Assembly: GCA_024762835.1 (NCBI GenBank)
Contig: JANTGP010000012.1
Span: forward strand, 1-35,520
DNA: 35,520 nucleotides
Source: Bacteroidota bacterium
GTDB lineage: Bacteria > Bacteroidota > Bacteroidia > Bacteroidales > M50B96
Reading direction: 5' to 3'
This document shows positions 19,502 to 26,870 of this stretch, piece by piece. The notes beneath the pieces are model-generated. The model was given only the letters and a program-made list of their open reading frames with translations. It did not search any database and was not told the origin of the DNA. The translations under genes were made by a program, and so were the position numbers. How positions within the stretch are numbered: position 1 is the first letter of the stretch; the number at the start of each line of letters is the position of its first letter.

Positions 19502-20575
19502 CTATTCAGTCTGTATAATAAGTTCGTAAATTTTAAACCAATAGAAAAAAGCTTCCGGATTAGATTTCTTCAATTTGTTTAGTTTGTTATTCAAAGGCTC
19601 CCCAATCTGCCAATCTTTCAATAATTTGGGATTATCAAATCTCTCAATTACAGCTGTATCTTCTCTGATAAGTATCGAAATGTATGCCGCTTTTGATGCT
19701 AGTATAATAGCTTTTTCTAAATGAAAACTCTCGGAAAATATGAATCCGGTAATTCTTCTAATTCCAAGTTGTAATTGTTCAAAGTCCCCTTTACCATCAG
19801 CACCTCTTGTTACAATATTTAATGAGGTTTGATAAATATCTTCCAATACATCATTCGCTGTTAACTCATCTATAGCTCTGTATGTTAGTTCAGTTTCAGC
19901 AAATGTGAAAAAGGTGGTCTTAATTATTTCTAAATCCTTTGCAACATCAAATAGATTACCAATATCGTAAAGCTGCTTAATGATTTCCATACTCATACTG
20001 TCTTTCTTCTTGAAATATGGAATACCAGTTGTGTTCGGAGCAAAAGCTGTTAGTTTATCACCTAGCATATCTTCCAAACATGGAACCTTTACTGCAACTG
20101 GGTCTCCTTCAAGCGGCACAAAAGATGATTGAATCGGAATCTTAATTACATTTGCATAGCCAACCTCTTCAAAAAGAATATCAAGAAGCACGTATTCTTC
20201 CTCTTTATTCGATTTGTGTATTGGAGTATAGAAAAATTTGTAGTGTTCTTTTTTGATTTTAGTATTTGTACTCCTATGTTGTAATTCTAATTTTGTAAAA
20301 CCTTGTTCAACGACAATTTTTTTAAGAATATCGTCAAACCCTTCAACTTCTTCGGACAAAATGACATCGATATCAATGGATAACCTTTTTGAATAATTTA
20401 GATGTAACATTAATGCTGTACCTCCTTTAAACACAAACGGAATTTCTTGCACTACTAAACCTTCAAGCAATAGTAAAGCATGAATAACTTTTTCAACCAA
20501 AATTTTGTCTGATTTTCTATTCTGCTTAGATACTTGACTAATCCAATCTATATTGATTTTATTCTTATCTATCAT
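19502..20575 (-). CDS. AbiEii/AbiGii-type nucleotidyltransferase toxin
   Basis: Toxin half of a type IV-like toxin-antitoxin/abortive infection system. Such proteins have a DNA polymerase beta-like nucleotidyltransferase fold, and characterised relatives act on NTPs or tRNA. The 357 residues include the nucleotidyltransferase signature FVFKGGTALMLHL (GGT at 51-53), followed 15 residues later by the metal-binding acidic pair SIDIDVIL (D68, D70). A further conserved block, VAVKVPCLEDMLGDKLTAF, lies at ~157-175, with an alpha-helical C-terminal half. The ATG start at 20575 lies 3 bp after the stop of the upstream partner gene, as expected for a co-translated toxin-antitoxin pair. No inactivating change is visible, so it is probably functional. 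The cognate trigger (phage or plasmid) is unknown. Confidence 0.88.
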   Translation of the reverse strand: MIDKNKINIDWISQVSKQNRKSDKILVEKVIHALLLLEGLVVQEIPFVFKGGTALMLHLNYSKRLSIDIDVILSEEVEGFDDILKKIVVEQGFTKLELQHRSTNTKIKKEHYKFFYTPIHKSNKEEEYVLLDILFEEVGYANVIKIPIQSSFVPLEGDPVAVKVPCLEDMLGDKLTAFAPNTTGIPYFKKKDSMSMEIIKQLYDIGNLFDVAKDLEIIKTTFFTFAETELTYRAIDELTANDVLEDIYQTSLNIVTRGADGKGDFEQLQLGIRRITGFIFSESFHLEKAIILASKAAYISILIREDTAVIERFDNPKLLKDWQIGEPLNNKLNKLKKSNPEAFFYWFKIYELIIQTE

Positions 20576-20578
20576 ATT

Positions 20579-21409
20579 CTATAATTTGGCAGCATTATCT
20601 GTTTTGTTGCCGTAAATTTGAATAGTACTTAAATACTCTTGAAAATTTTCTTTTTTTCTTCTTCTACTTGCATATCGAAGCATTTTACTGTGGTTAACAG
20701 TGTATTTGTTAAATGCTTCTTGAAAAATAGTTCTAAGTTCAGCACCTTGTTGAGCTGAAAAAATAATTGTATCAGAAAATATGTCTACCAATAATTTCTC
20801 AATAGTAACTGTTCTAATATTGCCATTTTCTTGTAGTGGTGATTCTGATACTAAAGATTTAATTATTATTGCTTCCTTATCTGTGGGCAAATACTTTTCT
20901 AATATTTCCTCTGTAGGCTTAATGAAGACAGGATAATTCAATTCTTTAAGGAAATAAAAAACAGATTGAGCTACTTCTTTTTCAACTTCAACTATTATCT
21001 GAAAATTGCCGGGTTGATGTTGCATAAATTCATTCAGTATTTTTGTATTCCATACACAAATTTGAACAAATGGAAACTCAGACCTTAGTTTGTCGTATAT
21101 TACCTTTTCTTTTCTGTTTAATTCTGGTAAAAATATATTATTAGAACCTAAACAAAATTTTCCTCTTCCAATGCGAGTTAATATACCTTTTTGAACTAAG
21201 GCATACACTCTCCAATTAATAGTAGTTTTTTTAACAAGAGGGTCTAATGAAAGATAAAATTCACTAATGTCTTTTGTTGTAAAGTAATTAGCTTTATTAA
21301 ATCTCTCTTCTAATTGGTCGATATGTAACTTCTTATCTCTGATAATCAAATTTTTAAAGGACAAAGATAATAAAACTATATTACGGCAGCAAATAATGTT
21401 TATTGCCAT
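20579..21409 (-). CDS. AbiEi-like antitoxin (DUF6577-type winged-helix protein)
   Basis: A 276-residue partner of the AbiEii toxin. The N-terminal half looks like a winged helix for DNA binding: YFTTKDISEFYLSLDPLVKKTTINWRVYALVQKGILTRIGRGKF (shown in part at ~43-88), where a tyrosine/threonine-rich turn precedes 'KGILTRIGRGKF', typical of AbiEi-class antitoxins that autorepress. The C-terminal half would contact or neutralise the toxin. The ATG at 21409 adds a hydrophobic N-terminus (NIICCRNIVLLSLSF) unlike the family, so the true start may be further in, near the RDKKLHIDQLEERF segment. It is transcribed first in the pair. A TAAATTTG element lies 37 bp upstream. Family assignment rests on the fold pattern and the toxin partner. 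Confidence 0.72.
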   Translation of the reverse strand: MAINIICCRNIVLLSLSFKNLIIRDKKLHIDQLEERFNKANYFTTKDISEFYLSLDPLVKKTTINWRVYALVQKGILTRIGRGKFCLGSNNIFLPELNRKEKVIYDKLRSEFPFVQICVWNTKILNEFMQHQPGNFQIIVEVEKEVAQSVFYFLKELNYPVFIKPTEEILEKYLPTDKEAIIIKSLVSESPLQENGNIRTVTIEKLLVDIFSDTIIFSAQQGAELRTIFQEAFNKYTVNHSKMLRYASRRRKKENFQEYLSTIQIYGNKTDNAAKL

Positions 21410-21445
21410 TAATTAGAGAGGAGTGAAGGGTAAAATAGCTCTTTG

Positions 21446-21453
21446 CAAATTTA
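21446..21453 (-). promoter_or_regulatory. Candidate -7 element for the AbiE operon
   Basis: The minus strand reads TAAATTTG (TAnnTTTG consensus), 37 bp upstream of the AbiEi ATG. No clean TTTG is present at the -33 spacing, so the promoter is only partly supported. AbiEi-type antitoxins normally bind near their own promoter. Confidence 0.4.
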
Positions 21454-21564
21454 GGTTGTTGGTTGGTGTGTGATTTGCCAATATGTGCAATGTGAGTGGA
21501 CTTCCCCAACTGTAGAAATGGACAGAAGCGAGCGAGTAAAAACTAATTTTTTCTTGTACCTATC

Positions 21565-21596
21565 CAGATAGATATCATAAGATGATCTGCTATCTG
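21565..21596. repeat. Imperfect 32-bp inverted repeat upstream of the AbiE operon
   Basis: Outer arms CAGATAG and CTATCTG pair perfectly, inner arms ATCAT and ATGAT pair perfectly around an AAG loop, and a small AT/CTG internal bulge separates them, giving about 12 base pairs. It lies ~155 bp upstream of the AbiEi start. It has no following T-run, so it could be a protein-binding site, an RNA hairpin or a relic of a mobile-element end. Confidence 0.6.
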
Positions 21597-21732
21597 TTGT
21601 CATAATTTGTAGTACTCTTATTTTCGTTTACCCTTTTTGCATTACCTCAATTGCTTCTTGATAAATACTTCATTCTATTATTATTCATTTTTATAGCCAG
21701 TATATCTGGGTCTTAGCTCGCAGCCTACACAG

Positions 21733-21893
21733 CTTTTAGAGGTATTTCGTTTTACTATTTGGTTTCGTTTTTTATAGATTCTTCCACCTTGGTAGATTCA
21801 ACCAGTAAATCTGGATTAATCAATATTGCATTCATATATGGTTTTGGAACTGAGCTTAGTCGAAGTACCGGCGAGACAAATGCTTAGTTGTTA
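21733..21893 (+). repeat. Island repeat, copy 2 (directly 3' of the ATPase gene)
   Basis: Aligns with copy 3 over about 160 bp. Both have CTTT-A-AGGTA, then 48 bp later TAGATT, then CACCT(T)GGTAGATTCAACCAG and TAAATC-GGATTAATCAA-ATTGCATTCAT, and finally TCGAAGTACCGGCGAGAC followed by AATG. It ends about 8 bp before the ATPase stop codon. A GCCTA at 21723 and TTAGGC ending at 21896 form short inverted ends. The part GGTAGATTCAACC contains a small CTTGGT/ACCAG-type hairpin. Confidence 0.85.
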
Positions 21894-21901
21894 GGCATCG
21901 G

Positions 21902-23023
21902 CTATTTTATCGTAACAAATTCTCTAAAATTATTCTTATTAATCACTTTTGTGTCAGCATTATATGACTTAACAAATGTTTCCGGCAATTTTACTTTGGA
22001 TTTAGAATTCCACTTAAATTCAAACCCTGTTATTTTCCCATCTTTTTCTTCTACAAAATCAATCTCTTGTTGTTGTTTTGTTCTCCAAAAATACATTCTT
22101 GCAAATGTATCTTTATAAGCATTTTGCTTTACTCTTTCTGAAATTAAAAAATTTTCCCAAAGTGCACCTGTATCCACTCGTAATTTTAATTGATTAAAAT
22201 TACCTATTATCATATTTCTTATACCATTATCATAAAAATATATTTTCCTATTTCGTTTAATTTCATTTCTGATATTTCTACTAAAACTGTTCAAACGAAA
22301 AATAATATATCCTTTTTCAAGAATCTCAATATATTTCTGAATAGTAACTTTATTTACACCTACTGTTTGTGCAAGTTCATTATAATTAACTTCACTTCCT
22401 ATTTGTAATGCAAGAGCTAAAAGCAAATTATCAAGAATTTCAGGCTTTCTAATTTCCGAAAATGCTAAAATATCCCTATACAAATAGCTACTAACAAGAT
22501 TTTTTAGAATTACTCTTTCTTTTCCTTGGTTATTTAATACTTCGGGATAAAACCCAAATAATATACGATTTTCAAGTTGCTGTTCTGATTTTATAAATCC
22601 TTCTTTCTTTTCAAACTCTTCCCATGAAATTGGAAATAATTCATACTCCCACTTTCTTCCTGTTAACGGCTCATTCAACTTATTTCCTAAATCAAACGAT
22701 GAAGAGCCTGAAACAAATAGCTGAACATCTTTAAATTGGTCTGTTATTATTTTTAAAGTTAAGCCTATTCCATCAATCCTCTGTGCCTCGTCAACAAATA
22801 CAGTTTTATAATCACCTAAAAATGTTCGAATCTGTTCTGTATTTGGATTTGTTAATAATTGTCTGATAATTGGGTCATCTGCATCAAAAAATAAATATTC
22901 TTTTTCTTTCAACAAATTCCTAATTAGTGTTGTTTTTCCAACTTGTCTTGCTCCAACTATAATTATCGCTTTCCCACTTCCAATTCTATTTTCTATAATT
23001 TCTTCAAGTGTTCTTTGATACAT
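21902..23023 (-). CDS. AAA ATPase with C-terminal DUF4143 (PD-(D/E)XK-like) domain
   Basis: A 373-residue ATP-binding protein of the AAA_14/DUF4143 family, common in accessory regions of prokaryotic genomes. Its cellular role is not firmly established. Visible motifs: Walker A GARQVGKTT (24-32), Walker B TVFVDEAQ (~74-81), and the sensor-like VSGSSSFDL (~104). A winged-helix-like segment follows (NYNELAQTVGVNKVTIQKYI), then LENGYIIF-like and YFYDNGIRN. The DUF4143 C-terminus contains QQEIDFV...FEFKWN, which fits the E/D...ExK core of the restriction-endonuclease-like fold. The start is the ATG at 23023; the longer frame starts with TTG. It is a single-gene module with its own upstream inverted repeat (23056-23089), and its stop nearly abuts repeat copy 2. 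It is likely part of the accessory island and appears intact. Confidence 0.88.
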   Translation of the reverse strand: MYQRTLEEIIENRIGSGKAIIIVGARQVGKTTLIRNLLKEKEYLFFDADDPIIRQLLTNPNTEQIRTFLGDYKTVFVDEAQRIDGIGLTLKIITDQFKDVQLFVSGSSSFDLGNKLNEPLTGRKWEYELFPISWEEFEKKEGFIKSEQQLENRILFGFYPEVLNNQGKERVILKNLVSSYLYRDILAFSEIRKPEILDNLLLALALQIGSEVNYNELAQTVGVNKVTIQKYIEILEKGYIIFRLNSFSRNIRNEIKRNRKIYFYDNGIRNMIIGNFNQLKLRVDTGALWENFLISERVKQNAYKDTFARMYFWRTKQQQEIDFVEEKDGKITGFEFKWNSKSKVKLPETFVKSYNADTKVINKNNFREFVTIK

Positions 23024-23055
23024 TATCTTTTTTCTACAAAGATGCAAAAAATATC

Positions 23056-23089
23056 GTAATGACCAAAAGTTATACTTTTATGTCATTAC
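23056..23089. promoter_or_regulatory. Inverted repeat upstream of the ATPase gene (possible operator)
   Basis: GTAATGAC and GTCATTAC are perfect inverted 8-mers. Inside them AAAAGT and ACTTTT are a second perfect pair around TAT, so most of this 34-bp site is dyad-symmetric. It lies 33-66 bp upstream of the ATPase ATG, the position expected of an operator or promoter-overlapping site. No TAnnTTTG element with correct spacing was found nearby. Confidence 0.5.
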
Positions 23090-23143
23090 AGTATCGCTGT
23101 CTAGCTTGCACATAATGGCTGTCTCCGCAATAAGCTCCTTTAA

Positions 23144-23303
23144 CTTTCAAAGGTACAATAATATCTCATTAGCTTGCAATTTTTGTAGATTTTCTCACCT
23201 GGTAGATTCAACCAGTAAATCCGGATTAATCAACATTGCATTCATCTCCGGCCTTGTTGCAGAGTTTATCGAAGTACCGGCGAGACGAATGTTTAGTTAT
23301 TGC
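23144..23303 (+). repeat. Island repeat, copy 3 (3' side of the flippase gene)
   Basis: Collinear with copy 2 from CTTTCAAAGGTA through TAGATT (48 bp in both) and GGTAGATTCAACCAG to TCGAAGTACCGGCGAGACGAATG. It has a one-base deletion relative to copy 2 in the run before TCGAAG. Shorter copy 1 matches only its right half. The intervening sequence CATTCATCTCCGGCCTTGTTGCAGAG is closest to copy 1. Confidence 0.85.
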
Positions 23304-23426
23304 TGATGTTCGTCCATGTTTATTTGTCATTCTATCTATTAGCTCTAATCTTCATTCCTTATCAATTTACACCAACCTATCAACTAAGCACAAACTTATT
23401 TTGTTTTTTTGCATGGGCAATCCTTA

Positions 23427-23446
23427 AACCACCTATAAAGGCGGTT
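23427..23446. repeat. Short GC hairpin in the island's right gap
   Basis: AACCACCT pairs with AGGCGGTT (one mismatch) around an ATAA loop. No T-run follows on either strand, so it is not a typical terminator. Confidence 0.5.
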
Positions 23447-23472
23447 ACTTGGGATGAAAAAGCGGAAGCTCT

Positions 23473-23487
23473 TCCCGAAAATCGGGA
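23473..23487. repeat. Perfect hairpin TCCCGA-AAA-TCGGGA
   Basis: A perfect 6-bp stem with a three-base loop, within AAGCTCTTCCCGA...ATATGCTT. A degenerate version of the same ~30-bp block occurs at about 19265-19295, ~40 bp after copy 1, so this block seems to travel with the island repeat. Confidence 0.55.
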
Positions 23488-23765
23488 TATGCTTACAACT
23501 GTGTGTTTGCTATTTTATTTTTCAAGAATTTCTATTGCATTATAAATATTTGAATTTATCGGAGGCTTATAAAATTTCATTCTTTCAGGAAACATTTTAA
23601 CACAGTCGGTTTTCATGTTGTAGTGTAAATTGTATAAAACCTTACATCTTTATTGCATAAACATGCAATTCTAACCCACATGAAAGATAATACTTGATTA
23701 TAGTAGATACTAGTAACAAGTCAAGCAAAAATAGTTGAAAAAGACTTTGGCAATATTAATTCGGG

Positions 23766-25271
23766 CTATTTATGTGTTTCGCTTATTATTTTATTTAAGG
23801 ATTTCTTTTCAAATAAATATATCAGTATAACGAAAGATAAAAATAAAACTGCATTTAACATAAGTTTTAAATATTCTGTTTCAATATTATTAAACATACT
23901 TATAATAAATATCAGTAAAGCAATAAAAATGTATCTAAAAATAGACTTCAAATCATAATTTATATAAAATATCTTCCGACCCCAGAAGTATGAAATAATC
24001 ATCATTGCAAAATAACATGAGAAACGTGCCCAGGCAGAAGCAGTATAGCCAAGCTTGGGAACAAATATTATGTTTATAAGTATAGTAATGGCAGCTCCTG
24101 TTATTGCTATTACAGCACCATAAGCTGTCTTGCTGGTAAGCTTATACCATACCGATAAATTATAGAATATCCCCAGAAATAAATTGGCTAATAGAATAAT
24201 CCAAACGATAAATAATCCTTCATGAAACTTAGAGTCGATAAAATACTTTACTATATCGAGAAATAACATTACGCCAAGAAAAATCAATAAGCCGAAAATT
24301 ATAAAATACTTCATCACATCGGCATATGTTTTTTTTGAGTTTTTCTCTTTGGCTTGCGAAAAGAAAAAAGGTTCGGCGGCAAATTTAAACATCTGAATAA
24401 ATATGGTCATTAGCACCGCTATTTTGGTGTTTGCCCCATAAACCCCAATCACACTTGTTATATAATCGTTTTTGTCCTGTATTGCATCCGGAATAGTTAA
24501 AAAGAACCTTAAAAAATACTTATCCGACACTTCGTTTATCATACCCGCTATTCCAATAATTACAAGAGGATAGGCGTATTTCAACATATGTTTAAACAGC
24601 TTAAGATCAAACTCTAATCGTATTTTAAAGATTTCCGGAATTAATAAAACAAATGTAAATACCGAAGCAATTAAATTAGCAATAAAAGCGTAACCTACAC
24701 CAATTTCGGGGTTATACAATTTTAATAAAAACGTATCGGAACCGTTTTTATAAGCATCGGGTAAATAAACAAAAAACAACAGATTGAATCCGATGTTTGT
24801 TAATATATTTAAAATCTTTATTACGGTAAAATGTACGGCTCTGTTCTCATGCCTAAGACGGGCAAAGGGAATTGATAAAAAAGCATCGATACCCAAAATA
24901 ATACCAAGCCAAATAAAATACTCCTGATGATTGGAATAACTTAACTTATTGGCAATATCGGGTGTAAAAATATTTATTACAAATATAAATATTACAGATG
25001 CTGCAAGAAGGAATAAAGCGGCTGTACTGTAAACCTTATTTTTATCTTTTTCGGTGGACGCAAATTTGAAATATGTTGTTTCCATGCCAAAAGTAAGTAT
25101 TACCATTACCAAGGCAACATAAGCATATAGCTCTATCACAACACCATATTCGCTTTGTTGAAATATGCTTGTGTAAAAAGGTGTAAGCAATAAATAATTA
25201 AGCAAGCGAGGAGCAATTGTTCCAAGTCCGTAAATTACTGTTTCGCTTGCAAGTTTTTTTATTGAATTCAA
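23766..25271 (-). CDS. Polysaccharide flippase (Wzx/MATE-like membrane protein)
   Basis: Integral membrane protein of 501 residues, with about 12-14 predicted hydrophobic segments over the whole length and no large soluble domain. It fits the polysaccharide biosynthesis/oligosaccharide flippase family, which moves lipid-linked glycans across the inner membrane. The N-terminal SETVIYGLGTIAPRLLNYLL is typical of that family. The start can only be TTG at 25271 (or ATT just before it), since an in-frame stop lies three codons upstream and no ATG occurs within the first 50 residues. It lies 12 bp after the CDF-GNAT gene and is probably co-transcribed with it. From memory, Bacteroidota often place this flippase beside dut; here the accessory island separates them. 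Confidence 0.88.
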   Translation of the reverse strand: MNSIKKLASETVIYGLGTIAPRLLNYLLLTPFYTSIFQQSEYGVVIELYAYVALVMVILTFGMETTYFKFASTEKDKNKVYSTAALFLLAASVIFIFVINIFTPDIANKLSYSNHQEYFIWLGIILGIDAFLSIPFARLRHENRAVHFTVIKILNILTNIGFNLLFFVYLPDAYKNGSDTFLLKLYNPEIGVGYAFIANLIASVFTFVLLIPEIFKIRLEFDLKLFKHMLKYAYPLVIIGIAGMINEVSDKYFLRFFLTIPDAIQDKNDYITSVIGVYGANTKIAVLMTIFIQMFKFAAEPFFFSQAKEKNSKKTYADVMKYFIIFGLLIFLGVMLFLDIVKYFIDSKFHEGLFIVWIILLANLFLGIFYNLSVWYKLTSKTAYGAVIAITGAAITILINIIFVPKLGYTASAWARFSCYFAMMIISYFWGRKIFYINYDLKSIFRYIFIALLIFIISMFNNIETEYLKLMLNAVLFLSFVILIYLFEKKSLNKIISETHK

Positions 25272-25283
25272 AATCTTATTTTA

Positions 25284-26588
25284 TTAATAACACATTTTAT
25301 AGTGAACAATATTTGCCTCGATAAACTGCTCTCCCTCTATTCTAAAACCAAACTTCTCGTAAAACTTAACTGCACTTTCTTGAGCATGAAGATAGAACAT
25401 AACATCTAAACTATCTAAATCATTTATCATTGTGTGCAACATAAATTTACCAACACCTTCATTTCTATATTCTTTAAGTACTGCAAAACGCTCAATCTTA
25501 ATACCTTTATCGGTTTTTCGCCATCGAGCAGTTGCAATTGCTCTATTATTGTCAAATACCAGGTAGTGCTGGCAATATTTGTCTAATCCATCAAATTCTA
25601 AATCACGGTCTACCTCTTGCTCTTCGACAAATACTTTTTTTCTAATGTTCGAAGCTTGTATAAAGTGAAACTCATCGTCGTAATTAAATCTTATTATCTG
25701 AAACTTTTGGTTTTCTTCGTAAGCATCAATAAACACTGTTGACGATATCTTAAGTTTTTTACGTATTAAACGAACCAGTTTTGAAGTAATTTTGTTTGCA
25801 TCTCTTAAATTCATTTTTCCCGACAAACGAATATGAAAGGTTAACTCCGTGTGGTTACCGTATTTATGTACATGGATATGATGTATATGTAATGTTTCAT
25901 GATACACTTCTGCAGATATTTTTTCTAGGTTTTCTCTTAACTCTTCATCAGGTCCTTCGCCAATAAGCGGGTTTATTGTATCTTTTAATATTTTATATGC
26001 TGTAACTAAAATAAATAATCCAACGCCTATTCCTAAAATACCATCCATCCACCAATAAATATCAGCAAAGAAAATACCTATAAGAATAAGCAAAGAAGAT
26101 AAAGCATCTGTACGGTGATGCCAGCCATCGGCTACCATTGAATGTGAATTAACCTTCTTGCCATATTTTATTGCAAACCAAGCCATTATTTCTTTAGCAA
26201 CTACCGAAACAGATGTTACAATAATTGCAATTAAACCAAAATCAGCAGGCTGTTTTTCGTTAAGCTTAACAATTGAGTCGTGGATAAAAACAACACCCAC
26301 TATTGCCAGTAATACCCCAATAATGATTGTTGATATTAGCTCAGCTCTACCATGTCCGAAGGGGTGTTCTTCGTCGGGAGGTTTATCTGCCACCTTTGCT
26401 CCTAGCAAAACAATAAGCGATGTAACCGAATCGGATAATGTATGCCAGGCATCGGCAATCATAGCAACAGAACCGGATACTACTCCTGCCCAATATTTAA
26501 CCGCAAATAAAAGAAGATTCAATATCAACGACATTCTACCCTCAATCTTTGTGTATTTGCTATACTTATTTTCTGTGTTTTTATCCAT
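25284..26588 (-). CDS. Cation diffusion facilitator fused to a GNAT N-acetyltransferase domain
   Basis: A single reading frame joins two domains. Residues 1 to ~285 are a CDF metal/proton antiporter with six transmembrane helices. Site residues H49/D53 lie in ADAWHTLSD and H157/D161 in ADGWHHRTD, the pattern usual for Zn2+-type transporters. A cytoplasmic C-terminal domain follows with HIHHIHVHKYGNH (possible metal ligands). Residues ~288-434 are a GNAT acetyltransferase resembling ElaA/YjcF: VFVEEQEVDRDLEFDG, TARWR, ERFAVLKEYRNEGVGKFML (acetyl-CoA loop) and LHAQESAVKFYEKFGF. Start: ATG at 26588; the longer frame begins with TTG. The promoter at 26626-26655 gives a ~30-base leader. The gene runs into the flippase (12-bp gap). 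The GNAT substrate is unknown. The fusion is read directly from one continuous frame. Confidence 0.88.
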   Translation of the reverse strand: MDKNTENKYSKYTKIEGRMSLILNLLLFAVKYWAGVVSGSVAMIADAWHTLSDSVTSLIVLLGAKVADKPPDEEHPFGHGRAELISTIIIGVLLAIVGVVFIHDSIVKLNEKQPADFGLIAIIVTSVSVVAKEIMAWFAIKYGKKVNSHSMVADGWHHRTDALSSLLILIGIFFADIYWWMDGILGIGVGLFILVTAYKILKDTINPLIGEGPDEELRENLEKISAEVYHETLHIHHIHVHKYGNHTELTFHIRLSGKMNLRDANKITSKLVRLIRKKLKISSTVFIDAYEENQKFQIIRFNYDDEFHFIQASNIRKKVFVEEQEVDRDLEFDGLDKYCQHYLVFDNNRAIATARWRKTDKGIKIERFAVLKEYRNEGVGKFMLHTMINDLDSLDVMFYLHAQESAVKFYEKFGFRIEGEQFIEANIVHYKMCY

Positions 26589-26625
26589 CAAAAAATGTTT
26601 CCCTTTTATTCAATTAATCGTAATA

Positions 26626-26655
26626 CAAATGTACCTTTAAATTTATTACAACAAA
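26626..26655 (-). promoter_or_regulatory. Bacteroidota promoter for the CDF-GNAT gene
   Basis: The minus strand shows a -33 element TTTG (26652-26655), an 18-bp spacer and a -7 element TACATTTG (26626-26633), matching TTTG ... TAnnTTTG. The start codon lies ~38 bp downstream of the -7 box, giving a leader of about 30 bases. This is the best-formed promoter in the window and would also serve the flippase. Confidence 0.65.
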
Positions 26656-26834
26656 CTTGTTTTAATAAATAGTTATAATTCCGTCTTTTTAATTTCAGTC
26701 TTAACGTGAAAATATGATATGTCAATCCTTAATACTCATTTTTAGAGAAGAATAGCTCATGACATTTTCTTTTGCAATAATTAAAATAGATATTTGAAGA
26801 TATTATTTAAAAAGCTGACTTCAATAATTATTAT

Positions 26835-26842
26835 TAGTTTTG
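26835..26842 (+). promoter_or_regulatory. Candidate -7 element upstream of the GT2 gene
   Basis: TAGTTTTG matches TAnnTTTG, 28 bp before the GT2 ATG. There is no TTTG at a clean -33 distance, so only the -7 half is supported. The gene is divergent from the CDF-GNAT gene, with a 282-bp gap holding both promoters. Confidence 0.4.
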
Positions 26843-26870
26843 CATAAATCAATATACAAAAGTCTATTTA

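Larger units (their letters stand above)
21410..21901. other. Intergenic region upstream of AbiEi with hairpin and repeat copy 2
   Basis: 492 bases with no gene. From right to left it holds repeat copy 2 (21733-21893), an unannotated A/T-rich stretch, the strong inverted repeat at 21565-21596 and the candidate AbiEi promoter at 21446-21453. The left end next to the promoter has a purine-rich GAGAGGAGTGAAGGG. Confidence 0.6.
23024..23765. other. Long non-coding gap on the right side of the island
   Basis: 742 bases with no convincing gene. It holds the inverted repeat 23056-23089, repeat copy 3 (23144-23303), two short GC hairpins (23427-23446 and 23473-23487), and a stretch with no recognisable content up to the flippase stop. 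A small perfect palindrome, TTGCATAAACATGCAA, is at ~23654. Confidence 0.6.

Noticed and set aside
21723-21896. Repeat copy 2 as an integron attC site (GCCTA...GTTAGGC ends)
   Set aside because: The GTTAGGC end matches the attC core only in copy 2; copies 1 and 3 lack it, the other end is imperfect, and no integrase is present. Kept only as a loose analogy.
23106-23306. Open frame of 66 codons on the + strand in the right island gap
   Set aside because: It is mostly repeat copy 3; the start is not ATG and the frame is broken relative to copies 1 and 2, so I treat it as repeat and not as a gene.
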